The notes beneath the pieces were generated by a model. That model made no database searches and had not been told where the DNA came from. It worked only from the letters and a program-made list of their open reading frames with translations. The translations under genes and the position numbers were made by a program. DNA of 64,000 bases from Chloroflexota bacterium. GTDB taxonomy: Bacteria > Chloroflexota > Anaerolineae > Anaerolineales > Villigracilaceae. Positions 51,176 through 58,299 of the stretch are shown in pieces. Where the stretch lies: assembly GCA_013388855.1 (NCBI GenBank), contig JACAEM010000007.1:1-64000 (forward strand), given 5' to 3'. Every line of letters begins with the position of its first letter. The stretch's first letter is position 1.

Positions 51176-51844
51176 TTAATTCTGGTCTTTCATTTGTTCA
51201 ATTGTAACGAATTCAAAGTTCATTGCCTTTAATTTGGGGACAGTGATATTCACGATCTCTGCTGCCCTCCTTCCATGCCCGTGACCATCGTGCAGGACGA
51301 TGATCGAACCAGGGACAGTTCGCTCGAGGACCTGTTTCATCGTCCAAGACACGGGCTGGATGAAATGCAATGGCATGTTGTCCCAAAGGACCAGGCGATA
51401 ACCCCATTCAGTCAACAGCGACAGGGTTGTTGTGCTAAAGAATCCATACGGCGGGCGGACATCCCGGATGGTTTCGGGTTGAACGCCACACGTCTTTGCG
51501 ATGGCCTGTTTTGTGCGATCCAGCTGTGCGCGGAGAACAGAAGGATTCTCAAGCGGGAACGGGAAGTGACGATAACAGTGAATGCCGAGTTGATGTCCAT
51601 TTTGGTGAATCTGCCTCACGAGATGTGAAAACTTTTCAACTTGCATCCCAATCAAAAAGAATGTGGCGTGGACGTTGTGCTTTGCCAGCGCTTTCAGAAC
51701 GCGTAATGTATCCCTGGGGTGTGGTCCGTCGTCAAAGGTCAGCGCGATCTCTCGGCGTACCCCATCTCCCCGCCACAGGATGGACGCGAAGCGATTTTGC
51801 CGGGAACGGAAGTAACGTAGAAAAAAGTCATTAATCCCTGCCAT
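51176..51844 (-). CDS. Polysaccharide deacetylase (NodB homology)
   Basis: A 222-residue carbohydrate esterase family 4 domain. Motif 1 TFDDGPHP (D38, D39), the metal His pair H89-x3-H93 (GIHCYRH), and the motif 3 RPPYG segment are visible. No signal peptide is evident, which is unusual for this family. It overlaps the B3/4-domain gene by 14 nt and ends the operon starting at 53375. It probably de-N-acetylates a cell-wall or exopolysaccharide sugar. Confidence 0.85.
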   Translation of the reverse strand: MAGINDFFLRYFRSRQNRFASILWRGDGVRREIALTFDDGPHPRDTLRVLKALAKHNVHATFFLIGMQVEKFSHLVRQIHQNGHQLGIHCYRHFPFPLENPSVLRAQLDRTKQAIAKTCGVQPETIRDVRPPYGFFSTTTLSLLTEWGYRLVLWDNMPLHFIQPVSWTMKQVLERTVPGSIIVLHDGHGHGRRAAEIVNITVPKLKAMNFEFVTIEQMKDQN

Positions 51845-52517
51845 AGACTTTCAGCAACTCCTCTTGAGCCTGCGGAGCAATCACCAATACATAATCGCGC
51901 ATGTCCTGTAAATGGTTCACCACGGCCTGTTCTTTGATCCCCGCAGGTGCATAGACAGTGAATATAACGTTGCGTGTACCTGCCCGGATCTGTGTACGCT
52001 GGTCGGGACCATAGATGACATCTGAAATAATGCCCGCCCGATCACTGATGAACATGTCGCCGGGTTTGAGGGTTTGCAGTTCGCCGCGCATCACGGTGTA
52101 ATTCTCGGTGCCGTTCGATACATCGAGGATAAGCGGCAGTTGCAGAACATCCAGGTCGTGCCCGGCGGTTAGCAGCATGTTCTTGACCTCTGCCATGAAC
52201 ATTGCTTCCACGAGCGATGCCACGCTGGGAATGGACCTCCCTTTCATGACGATGGACTCGAGTTGTAATTGGACATGGTAGGTCTTTTTGAAGCGTTTGT
52301 AATATTCGTTGTAGACCCGCAAAACAGGATGGGACGATAAGGCGGCTCGATCCTGCCCTTTGAACTGTTCCCGCAGTCGGGCCTCCAACTCCGCTTTGTG
52401 GTTTTCCAGCTCTGCGTGACGCGCAGGATTGGTTACATCTTTCATAGCCAAGACGCCCACGTGTGCGCCTGGGAACGCGGATTTCCAGGCAGTGCTTACC
52501 TCAAACATCTTTTCCAT
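51831..52517 (-). CDS. B3/B4 tRNA-binding-domain protein (PheRS-beta B3/4-like)
   Basis: A 228-residue protein of the stand-alone B3/B4 domain family related to the editing module of phenylalanyl-tRNA synthetase beta subunits. Typical segments are SSHPVLRVYNEYYKRFKK, SIPSVASLVEAMFMAE and NGTENYTVMRGE. A role in clearing mischarged tRNA or amino-acid adducts is inferred only from the family. ATG 52517 or 52508; both overlap the end of the HD gene. Confidence 0.8.
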   Translation of the reverse strand: MEKMFEVSTAWKSAFPGAHVGVLAMKDVTNPARHAELENHKAELEARLREQFKGQDRAALSSHPVLRVYNEYYKRFKKTYHVQLQLESIVMKGRSIPSVASLVEAMFMAEVKNMLLTAGHDLDVLQLPLILDVSNGTENYTVMRGELQTLKPGDMFISDRAGIISDVIYGPDQRTQIRAGTRNVIFTVYAPAGIKEQAVVNHLQDMRDYVLVIAPQAQEELLKVYGRD

Positions 52518-53154
52518 CCCATTCGTTCATGAACTGGTCGAGAAATTTCACCATGATCTCGTGGCGTTGTTCGGCGATGCGTTTGGCCGTAGCGGTGTTC
52601 ATCATATCCTTGAGCAAAAGCAATTTTTCGTAAAAGTGGTTGATGGTGGCGCTTTCGCTGTTCTTGTACTGCTCAAAAGTCTGGTGTATCTGTGGGGGCG
52701 AGTTGGGGTCGTAGAGCGGACGGTTCTTGTAGCCGCCGTAGGCAAAGGCGCGCGCGATGCCGATGGCGCCGATGGCGTCCAGCCGGTCGGCATCCTGCAC
52801 GATGAAGCCTTCGAGTGAGTCCATTTTGTTGATGACGCCCGCTCCTTTGTAGGAGACGTGCATGATGATGCGGGACACGGCGTCAGCGATGGCGGGGTCG
52901 ATCGATAGCGAATCAAGCCACGTCTTGGCGCGAAGCGGGGTTTCATCCCCCGAATTGTTGAATTTCCAGTCGTCCAGGTCATGGAGCAGGGCGGCGAGCT
53001 GAACGATGAAGGTGTCCGCTTTTTCATGTTCACACAAGGTCATGGCGTTCTTCCAGACGCGATAGATGTGCCACCAATCGTGCCCGGACGAATCGCCCGT
53101 ACATTCCTGCTTGATGTATTCGGCTGTCTTTTGGATGATGTCCTGTTGATTCAT
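52501..53154 (-). CDS. HD-domain phosphohydrolase
   Basis: A 217-residue HD-superfamily protein. Metal-binding residues are visible in GHDWWHIYRVW, LLHDLDDWK (HD pair) and a later conserved VQDADRLDAIGAIGIAR segment, as in YedJ-type HD hydrolases. Its ATG overlaps the zinc-ribbon stop (ATGA, 53151-53154), and its end overlaps the B3/4 gene, so the four genes are coupled. Confidence 0.87.
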   Translation of the reverse strand: MNQQDIIQKTAEYIKQECTGDSSGHDWWHIYRVWKNAMTLCEHEKADTFIVQLAALLHDLDDWKFNNSGDETPLRAKTWLDSLSIDPAIADAVSRIIMHVSYKGAGVINKMDSLEGFIVQDADRLDAIGAIGIARAFAYGGYKNRPLYDPNSPPQIHQTFEQYKNSESATINHFYEKLLLLKDMMNTATAKRIAEQRHEIMVKFLDQFMNEWDGKDV

Positions 53155-53375
53155 GTAGTTATTGTGCTTTTTTTCCAATCTCCCAGTTTTTCCGCGCGGA
53201 CGGGGATCTTGCCCAAGGCATCCTCATCGGTGATGTAGGTTTCGAAATAACCGCAATCCGTGCAGACGTAGTTTACATATTTCACACCTTTGCCATCCAG
53301 AGTCACTTTGTCCAGCGCGTACTCCTTGAAATATACATTGGTTGTATTACATTTGGGACAGGTTCCATGTTTCAT
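53151..53375 (-). CDS. Small zinc-ribbon protein
   Basis: A 74-residue protein with two Cys-x2-Cys pairs (CPKC at residues 6-9, CTDC about residues 38-41) forming a zinc ribbon and ending in a charged tail. Such short ribbons are widespread, with unknown roles. GAGGTG precedes the ATG, and TATAAT lies at 53402-53407 on the minus strand, so it opens its own operon (ribbon-HD-B3/4-deacetylase). A decayed copy lies at 50968-51078. Confidence 0.8.
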   Translation of the reverse strand: MKHGTCPKCNTTNVYFKEYALDKVTLDGKGVKYVNYVCTDCGYFETYITDEDALGKIPVRAEKLGDWKKSTITT

Positions 53376-53401
53376 GAGACACCTCGCGTAAAATTTCGAC
53401 G

Positions 53402-53407
53402 ATTATA
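53402..53407 (-). promoter_or_regulatory. -10 element of the ribbon-HD operon
   Basis: Minus-strand TATAAT 26 nt upstream of the ATG at 53375. Confidence 0.5.
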
Positions 53408-53502
53408 TCTTGATGCCATATCATAATGGTCAATATGCCTGCTGTCATGATGGGTGTGGCGTTCTCCAAAATTTGCGTGGAATGCGGCGCGCTTTACTTA
53501 TT

Positions 53503-55053
53503 TCATCGGGTTGTATCCTGCCATATGACGACGCGGTTGCGCCCCATTGCCTTTGCCTGATACAGCGACTTGTCTGCCGCCGCGATCAATTCTTCACTCG
53601 ATTTTCCGCTCAAAGGAAACTCGGCGATGCCGCAGGAGAGTGTGACGTCGATCTTTTCACCTTCATGGAATGCATGAGCCTCCTGAAAGGATGTTCGCCA
53701 CCTCTCGGCGATGTCCCTTGCGTTTTGTGATGTGACATTCGGCAGGAGTACGAGAAACTCCTCGCCTCCGTACCGGTATATGATATCTTCGATGCGGGTT
53801 TGTTCCAATAATTGTTTTGCGAAACTTTTCAGGATGGAATCCCCCATGTTATGCCCAAAGGTGTCATTTATGTTCTTGAAATGGTCGATGTCGATCATGA
53901 TCAGGCTGACGGGGTGGTTTCCGCGCTTTGCCCGGGCAAGTTCACGCTCCAGTGTTTCACCCAAATAACGGCGGTTGTACAGTCCTGTCAGGTGATCGCG
54001 GATGGCTTGTTCTTGCAGGTCAGCCTGCGCTTTTTTGAGCGGGGTGATGTCGCGCCAGACCACCAGACGCCCAAGCAGACGTTTGCGGTGGTCGTATAGC
54101 GGCGAAATTTTCAAGTCGAGGACCCTCCGGGGCGGATCGCCGATGGGCAACTCGACGCGAATGTCGTTGACCATAAGAAACCTTTTTGCAATATTCGGCC
54201 ATGCCGAGAATGTCCTCTCAACGGATTCGCCGATAACAGGTCGGCGGGACAGCCCGATATCCCGTTCTGCCGCGGCGTTGAAATCCACCAGCCGGTTATG
54301 GACGTCGAGAACAATAACCCCATCGCTCATGCTTTCCACCAACGCGTGCCGCGCGATGGGGAGGATGTCCAGCAGGCGGAAACGGAGCAGGGCGTAGGTG
54401 AACGCGAATCCCGCGATCGTGAACGAGAAAGGCGTATTATCCACGTTGGGGAGGGGATTCAACCCCAGGACAAAGACGATGCTGTTGAGCCACGGGATTC
54501 CCGCCCCGATCAAAATGACAGCTAGCTGTTTCCGGTAAATCCCTGTGGATTGTATGAACCTGCGTATGAGAATGACCATGCCGATCAGGATCAACAAATA
54601 GGAATATACGATGTTTGCCCAATGTACGGGCCCGCCGTTCAGGAGCATGCCGATGCCTTGAGTCTCTTTTCCCGCGAAGTACAAGCCATGCCATGGATCG
54701 GTGAACAGCAACACCAGCACCAGAATCGGCTCGATACACAAACCGATGATGAACAATGGTCTCAGCCATTCATCCATTTCAGAGACTTGCATGGCAAAAA
54801 CCACCAGCGCGGCGGGGACTGTGACCACTCCCGCGTAGGTGACGTACAACCAGAAATTCGGATAAGGAGCGGGCGCTTTTGCCCAGAACAGGCTGTAGCT
54901 GATATCCCACCAACTGAGGGCAAACATCAGGACCATCAATGAGACAGCCCCTGGCGCGTGCCGGCGTGTTTGCAGAACGATCATTCCCCCCAGGAAACAA
55001 ATCAACCCTGCCGCCATGAGAGCGGCGCTCAAGCCTGTATGTGGCGGAGTCAT
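53503..55053 (-). CDS. Membrane-bound diguanylate cyclase (7TM-PAS-GGDEF)
   Basis: A 516-residue c-di-GMP synthase. It has an N-terminal seven-helix sensor (about residues 5-215, histidine-kinase N-terminal 7TM type), a PAS domain (about 225-345) and a GGDEF domain (about 350-512). The active-site signature is GGEEF at residues 429-433. The inhibitory I-site RIED lies five residues before it, so product inhibition is expected. The c-di-GMP made could act on the riboswitch at 37324. The promoter region carries a palindrome over the predicted start site. Confidence 0.93.
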   Translation of the reverse strand: MTPPHTGLSAALMAAGLICFLGGMIVLQTRRHAPGAVSLMVLMFALSWWDISYSLFWAKAPAPYPNFWLYVTYAGVVTVPAALVVFAMQVSEMDEWLRPLFIIGLCIEPILVLVLLFTDPWHGLYFAGKETQGIGMLLNGGPVHWANIVYSYLLILIGMVILIRRFIQSTGIYRKQLAVILIGAGIPWLNSIVFVLGLNPLPNVDNTPFSFTIAGFAFTYALLRFRLLDILPIARHALVESMSDGVIVLDVHNRLVDFNAAAERDIGLSRRPVIGESVERTFSAWPNIAKRFLMVNDIRVELPIGDPPRRVLDLKISPLYDHRKRLLGRLVVWRDITPLKKAQADLQEQAIRDHLTGLYNRRYLGETLERELARAKRGNHPVSLIMIDIDHFKNINDTFGHNMGDSILKSFAKQLLEQTRIEDIIYRYGGEEFLVLLPNVTSQNARDIAERWRTSFQEAHAFHEGEKIDVTLSCGIAEFPLSGKSSEELIAAADKSLYQAKAMGRNRVVIWQDTTR

Positions 55054-55081
55054 TCGAGACCTTTTATCAGTTACCTATGCA

Positions 55082-55113
55082 GTGACAAAGTAAACACCTT
55101 GTCACGCATTATA
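55082..55113 (-). promoter_or_regulatory. Promoter and palindrome of the diguanylate cyclase gene
   Basis: Minus-strand TATAAT at 55108-55113. The inverted repeat GTGACAA (55082-55088) / TTGTCAC (55099-55105) covers the expected transcription start, so it may be an operator or a 5' hairpin. Confidence 0.5.
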
Positions 55114-55122
55114 CCTTTCGCT

Positions 55123-55535
55123 TCATCCATCCTCCCCATACCAAAAGGTGACAGTCATTTCGCAGTGGCTGTCACCTTGTTTGACGGTATTTATCACGGT
55201 GTACGTGGCTTCTTCAAAGGTCGCGCCGTAGGATTGTGGAACGAACATTGAGGTCCGGTAAGAGACGAGGAGTGCAGGGTCGAATTGGGGAAGTAGATCG
55301 CGAGTCCGGTCGATCCCTTTTTCCCTGAGCCATGCCGTTCGGCTACGACCGCGTCCTGCAAACTCGAGACCAGTTGCGTGGCGGCTTCCTTGACGAGCGT
55401 GCTGGATGTGTTGTTCGCCAGCAACGCGGCAAAGTGACCGAGGTCGATGTATGAAGGCGGGACTTCGCGCCCGAAGATGCTGGTGTAGGACTGGGCGTAG
55501 GTGCGCGCTTCCGCATATTCCTGCTTGTATCAAAC
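55123..55535 (-). pseudogene. Decayed clostripain (C11 peptidase)-like C-terminal fragment
   Basis: Minus-strand frames contain SYTSIFGREVPPSYIDLGHFA...KGSTGLAIYFPNS in one frame, then SYRTSMFVPQSYGATFEEATY...VTFWYGEDG in another, so a frameshift lies near 55270. The first part resembles the C-terminal region of clostripain-type proteins (GLAIYFPNS). The 5' end of the gene is missing beyond about 55535. Confidence 0.55.
55145..55178. repeat. Inverted repeat inside the decayed gene
   Basis: AAGGTGACAG (55145-55154) / CTGTCACCTT (55169-55178), perfect 10 bp; similar GTGACA core to the palindrome at 55082-55105. Confidence 0.5.
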
Positions 55536-55665
55536 TTTTATTAACCTCCCCCCTTCGTCCAGTTGCATGTTTAGTCTTACGGTTTTATAGTCGGATAATC
55601 GAGTGGTCGAGAGAATATCCGACCAACGACTGTTAGACCATGAAACTATTAGACTAGGAGACTAC

Positions 55666-57612
55666 ATGCACGGATACGGCTGGTGGATGTCCATGCGTCA
55701 GGGCGACGAAAAGCCCAAAGTGACGAAACAACTGCTCCTGCGCGTCCTTTCCTACGCGCGCGGGTACTGGTGGCACATTGCAGGGATGCTCGTGACGATT
55801 CTCCTCACCACAGGCTTGTCCCTGCTCACGCCGCTCATCTTCCGTAACATGATTGACGTGGTGATTCCCGCCAAAGACACGAATCGACTCATTCTGCTGG
55901 GTGTGGCATTGCTGGGGATTCCCGCACTGACGGGCGTCATCAACGTCTTCCAGCGCCGCTTGAACGCGATCGTTGGCGAGGGCGTCATCTATGATTTGCG
56001 CTCGGCGCTCTTTGCGCGGCTGCAACGCATGTCCCTGCGTTTCTTCACCAACACCAAGGTCGGCGAACTCATGTCGCGCCTCAACAACGACGTGGTCGGC
56101 GCGCAGAACGCCATCAGTAACACCATCGTCAACATCCTGACCAACCTCATCGAAGCGATTGCACTGCTGGCGGTCATGCTCACGCTCGAATGGTGGCTCA
56201 CTATTGTCAGCGTGCTCATTCTGCCGCTCTTCATCATCGCCGCGCAAAAACTCGGGACCGTCCTGCGCGATATCGCCCGCCAGGCAATGGACATGAACGC
56301 GCAGATGAACGCGCACATGAACGAGACCCTCAACATCGGCGGCGCGCTGCTGGTTAAACTCTTTGGTCGTGCGCGTGAAGAGGAGAAGCGCTTCCGTCAA
56401 CGCGCTGCCAACGTGCGCGATATCGGCGTCAAACGCGCGGTGGTCGGCTCCACGTTTTTCGTCATCTTCGGTCTGGTCAGCGCGGTGGGCACGGCGCTGG
56501 TCTATGGTCTCGGCGGCTATTTCGTTATCACCGACGTGTTCACCATCGGCACCATCGTTGCCTTCGGCTCGTATCTCGGTCAACTCTACGGCGCGCTGCA
56601 AGGACTGGCGGGCGCGCCTGTCGAGTTTTCGACCAGCATGGTTTCCTTTGAGCGCGTGTTCGAGGTCATTGATTTGCCGCAGGACATCGTCGAAAAAGAA
56701 AACGCAACTCAACTGCGCGATGTGCGCGGCGAACTCGAATTCGATAACGTCACGTTCAATTACAAAGTGGACGAATCGATTCTGCTCAAACAAGTCAAAC
56801 GTTACGGACGACACGAAGACATCGGCGCGGTCTTGTCTTTGGCGGATAAGGGTGACGGGAAGAAAAAGGATGAAAAACCCGCGTCCGACTCAGGGGAGTC
56901 TGACGCGGCCTCTCAGGCGCGCGAGGTCGCTTTGGAGGGAATCTCCTTTATCGCGCGTCCTGGACAGTTAATCGCGTTGGTTGGTCCCTCGGGCGCGGGC
57001 AAAACCACGCTGACCTATCTCATCCCGCGCCTGTACGACCCCACGGACGGCGTCATCCGCATTGACGGGTATGACCTGCGCGATGTCACGCTCGAATCGC
57101 TTTCGCAGGCAATCGGCATGGTGACGCAGGAGACGTATCTCTTCCACGATACCATCCGCACCAACCTGACCTACGCCAAACCCGACGCCTCCCAAGCCGA
57201 GATCGAAGCCGCGGCGCGCGCCGCCAATATCCACAACTTCATCGTGGACCTGCCCGACGGCTACGACACGATTGTCGGCGAGCGTGGCTACCGTCTCAGC
57301 GGCGGCGAGAAACAGCGCATCGCGCTGGCGCGCGTCATCCTCAAAGACCCGCGTATTCTGGTGTTGGACGAAGCCACCAGCCACCTCGACAGCGAATCCG
57401 AAGCGCTGATTCAGGAAGCCTTGAAGCGCGTCATGGCGGGACGCACGAGCATTGTCATCGCGCATCGTTTATCCACGATTCTTGCCGCTGATTTAATTTT
57501 GGTGATGGATCGAGGACGGATTGTGGAGAGAGGAACACACAAAGAATTAATTGCGCTCGATGGGTTGTATGCCCAGTTGTATGATACACAATTTAGAGGA
57601 GAAAGAGCCTAG
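55666..57612 (+). CDS. ABC exporter (fused TMD-NBD) with charged insertion
   Basis: A 648-residue half-transporter: six transmembrane helices (about residues 35-320) followed by an ATPase domain with Walker A GPSGAGKT (about residue 440), Q-loop QETYLF, signature LSGGEKQ and Walker B ILVLDEAT. Between the A-loop region and Walker A there is an extra stretch of about 50 residues rich in Lys/Asp/Ser (about residues 370-420), longer than in MsbA/BmrA-type exporters. Start 55666 follows AGGAGACT. It probably homodimerises; substrate unknown. Confidence 0.9.
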   Translation: MHGYGWWMSMRQGDEKPKVTKQLLLRVLSYARGYWWHIAGMLVTILLTTGLSLLTPLIFRNMIDVVIPAKDTNRLILLGVALLGIPALTGVINVFQRRLNAIVGEGVIYDLRSALFARLQRMSLRFFTNTKVGELMSRLNNDVVGAQNAISNTIVNILTNLIEAIALLAVMLTLEWWLTIVSVLILPLFIIAAQKLGTVLRDIARQAMDMNAQMNAHMNETLNIGGALLVKLFGRAREEEKRFRQRAANVRDIGVKRAVVGSTFFVIFGLVSAVGTALVYGLGGYFVITDVFTIGTIVAFGSYLGQLYGALQGLAGAPVEFSTSMVSFERVFEVIDLPQDIVEKENATQLRDVRGELEFDNVTFNYKVDESILLKQVKRYGRHEDIGAVLSLADKGDGKKKDEKPASDSGESDAASQAREVALEGISFIARPGQLIALVGPSGAGKTTLTYLIPRLYDPTDGVIRIDGYDLRDVTLESLSQAIGMVTQETYLFHDTIRTNLTYAKPDASQAEIEAAARAANIHNFIVDLPDGYDTIVGERGYRLSGGEKQRIALARVILKDPRILVLDEATSHLDSESEALIQEALKRVMAGRTSIVIAHRLSTILAADLILVMDRGRIVERGTHKELIALDGLYAQLYDTQFRGERA

Positions 57613-57637
57613 CTGCGTATGGGTTTGCAGGGGTGGA

Positions 57638-58123
57638 TCATAGTCTGCCCCTTTTATTTTGCCTGTTATTTTCCTCTTTCTTTTTGCCCTGCAGATTGTA
57701 GATCAACGCCCCTAGCAGAATCCAGAACGCGGCGGAGACCGCATACCCCCAATAGGTGTTGACCGCGAATGACATTCGGATGAAGCCGATGATGGCAATA
57801 TAAAAAAGGATGATGTATAGCGTATAGGGAATGGGCATTTTGCGGAACTCGATCTTGAAGACGAAATCAAGCAGAAATTCAACGAGCAAATAGAGGAAGA
57901 TGAAACCAAGCGAGACCAGTTTCCAGCCTGGTTCACCCGAGGTGATATAGTGAACGAAGACGGCGACCAACGGTATCCCCAGGAGGAGCGTCACGCTCCC
58001 AAAGGCACGTACCCATCCGCCATGTCCCTTTTTCTGGGCGATATACACTCCCACGATGGACAGATGAAACAACACTGCCGCAACGACCAGGATCAGGTCG
58101 AAAACATCCATGGCTTCAGACAT
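57638..58123 (-). CDS. Four-helix membrane protein, unknown function
   Basis: A 161-residue membrane protein with four or five hydrophobic helices and a basic C-terminal tail. No family is recognised. AAAGGAGAGG precedes the ATG. Its promoter is well formed on the minus strand: TTGAAT (58176-58181), 17-bp spacer, TATAGT (58153-58158). It is divergent from PEP carboxylase and convergent with the ABC exporter. Confidence 0.75.
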   Translation of the reverse strand: MSEAMDVFDLILVVAAVLFHLSIVGVYIAQKKGHGGWVRAFGSVTLLLGIPLVAVFVHYITSGEPGWKLVSLGFIFLYLLVEFLLDFVFKIEFRKMPIPYTLYIILFYIAIIGFIRMSFAVNTYWGYAVSAAFWILLGALIYNLQGKKKEENNRQNKRGRL

Positions 58124-58152
58124 GTTCCTCTCCTTTTAGCCATTCTGAGTCC

Positions 58153-58181
58153 ACTATAGCACGCCGCGTCAGTAGATTCAA
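58153..58181 (-). promoter_or_regulatory. Promoter of the 58123 membrane-protein gene
   Basis: -35 TTGAAT and -10 TATAGT separated by 17 bp on the minus strand. Confidence 0.6.
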
Positions 58182-58264
58182 CCATCTGGAGACAGATTTT
58201 CAGGATAAAACTTGGATAGAAAAATTTTGCCTGCGTATCGATGAGATTGCACCCCTCCGGGGTA

Positions 58265-58299
58265 TTGAAAATTCGATTGGCCTGGTTATACTTGCCGCG
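58265..58299 (+). promoter_or_regulatory. Leaderless promoter of ppc
   Basis: -35 TTGAAA (58265-58270), 16-bp spacer, -10 TATACT (58287-58292), then TGCCGCG and the ATG at 58300. Transcription should begin at the start codon. Confidence 0.65.
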
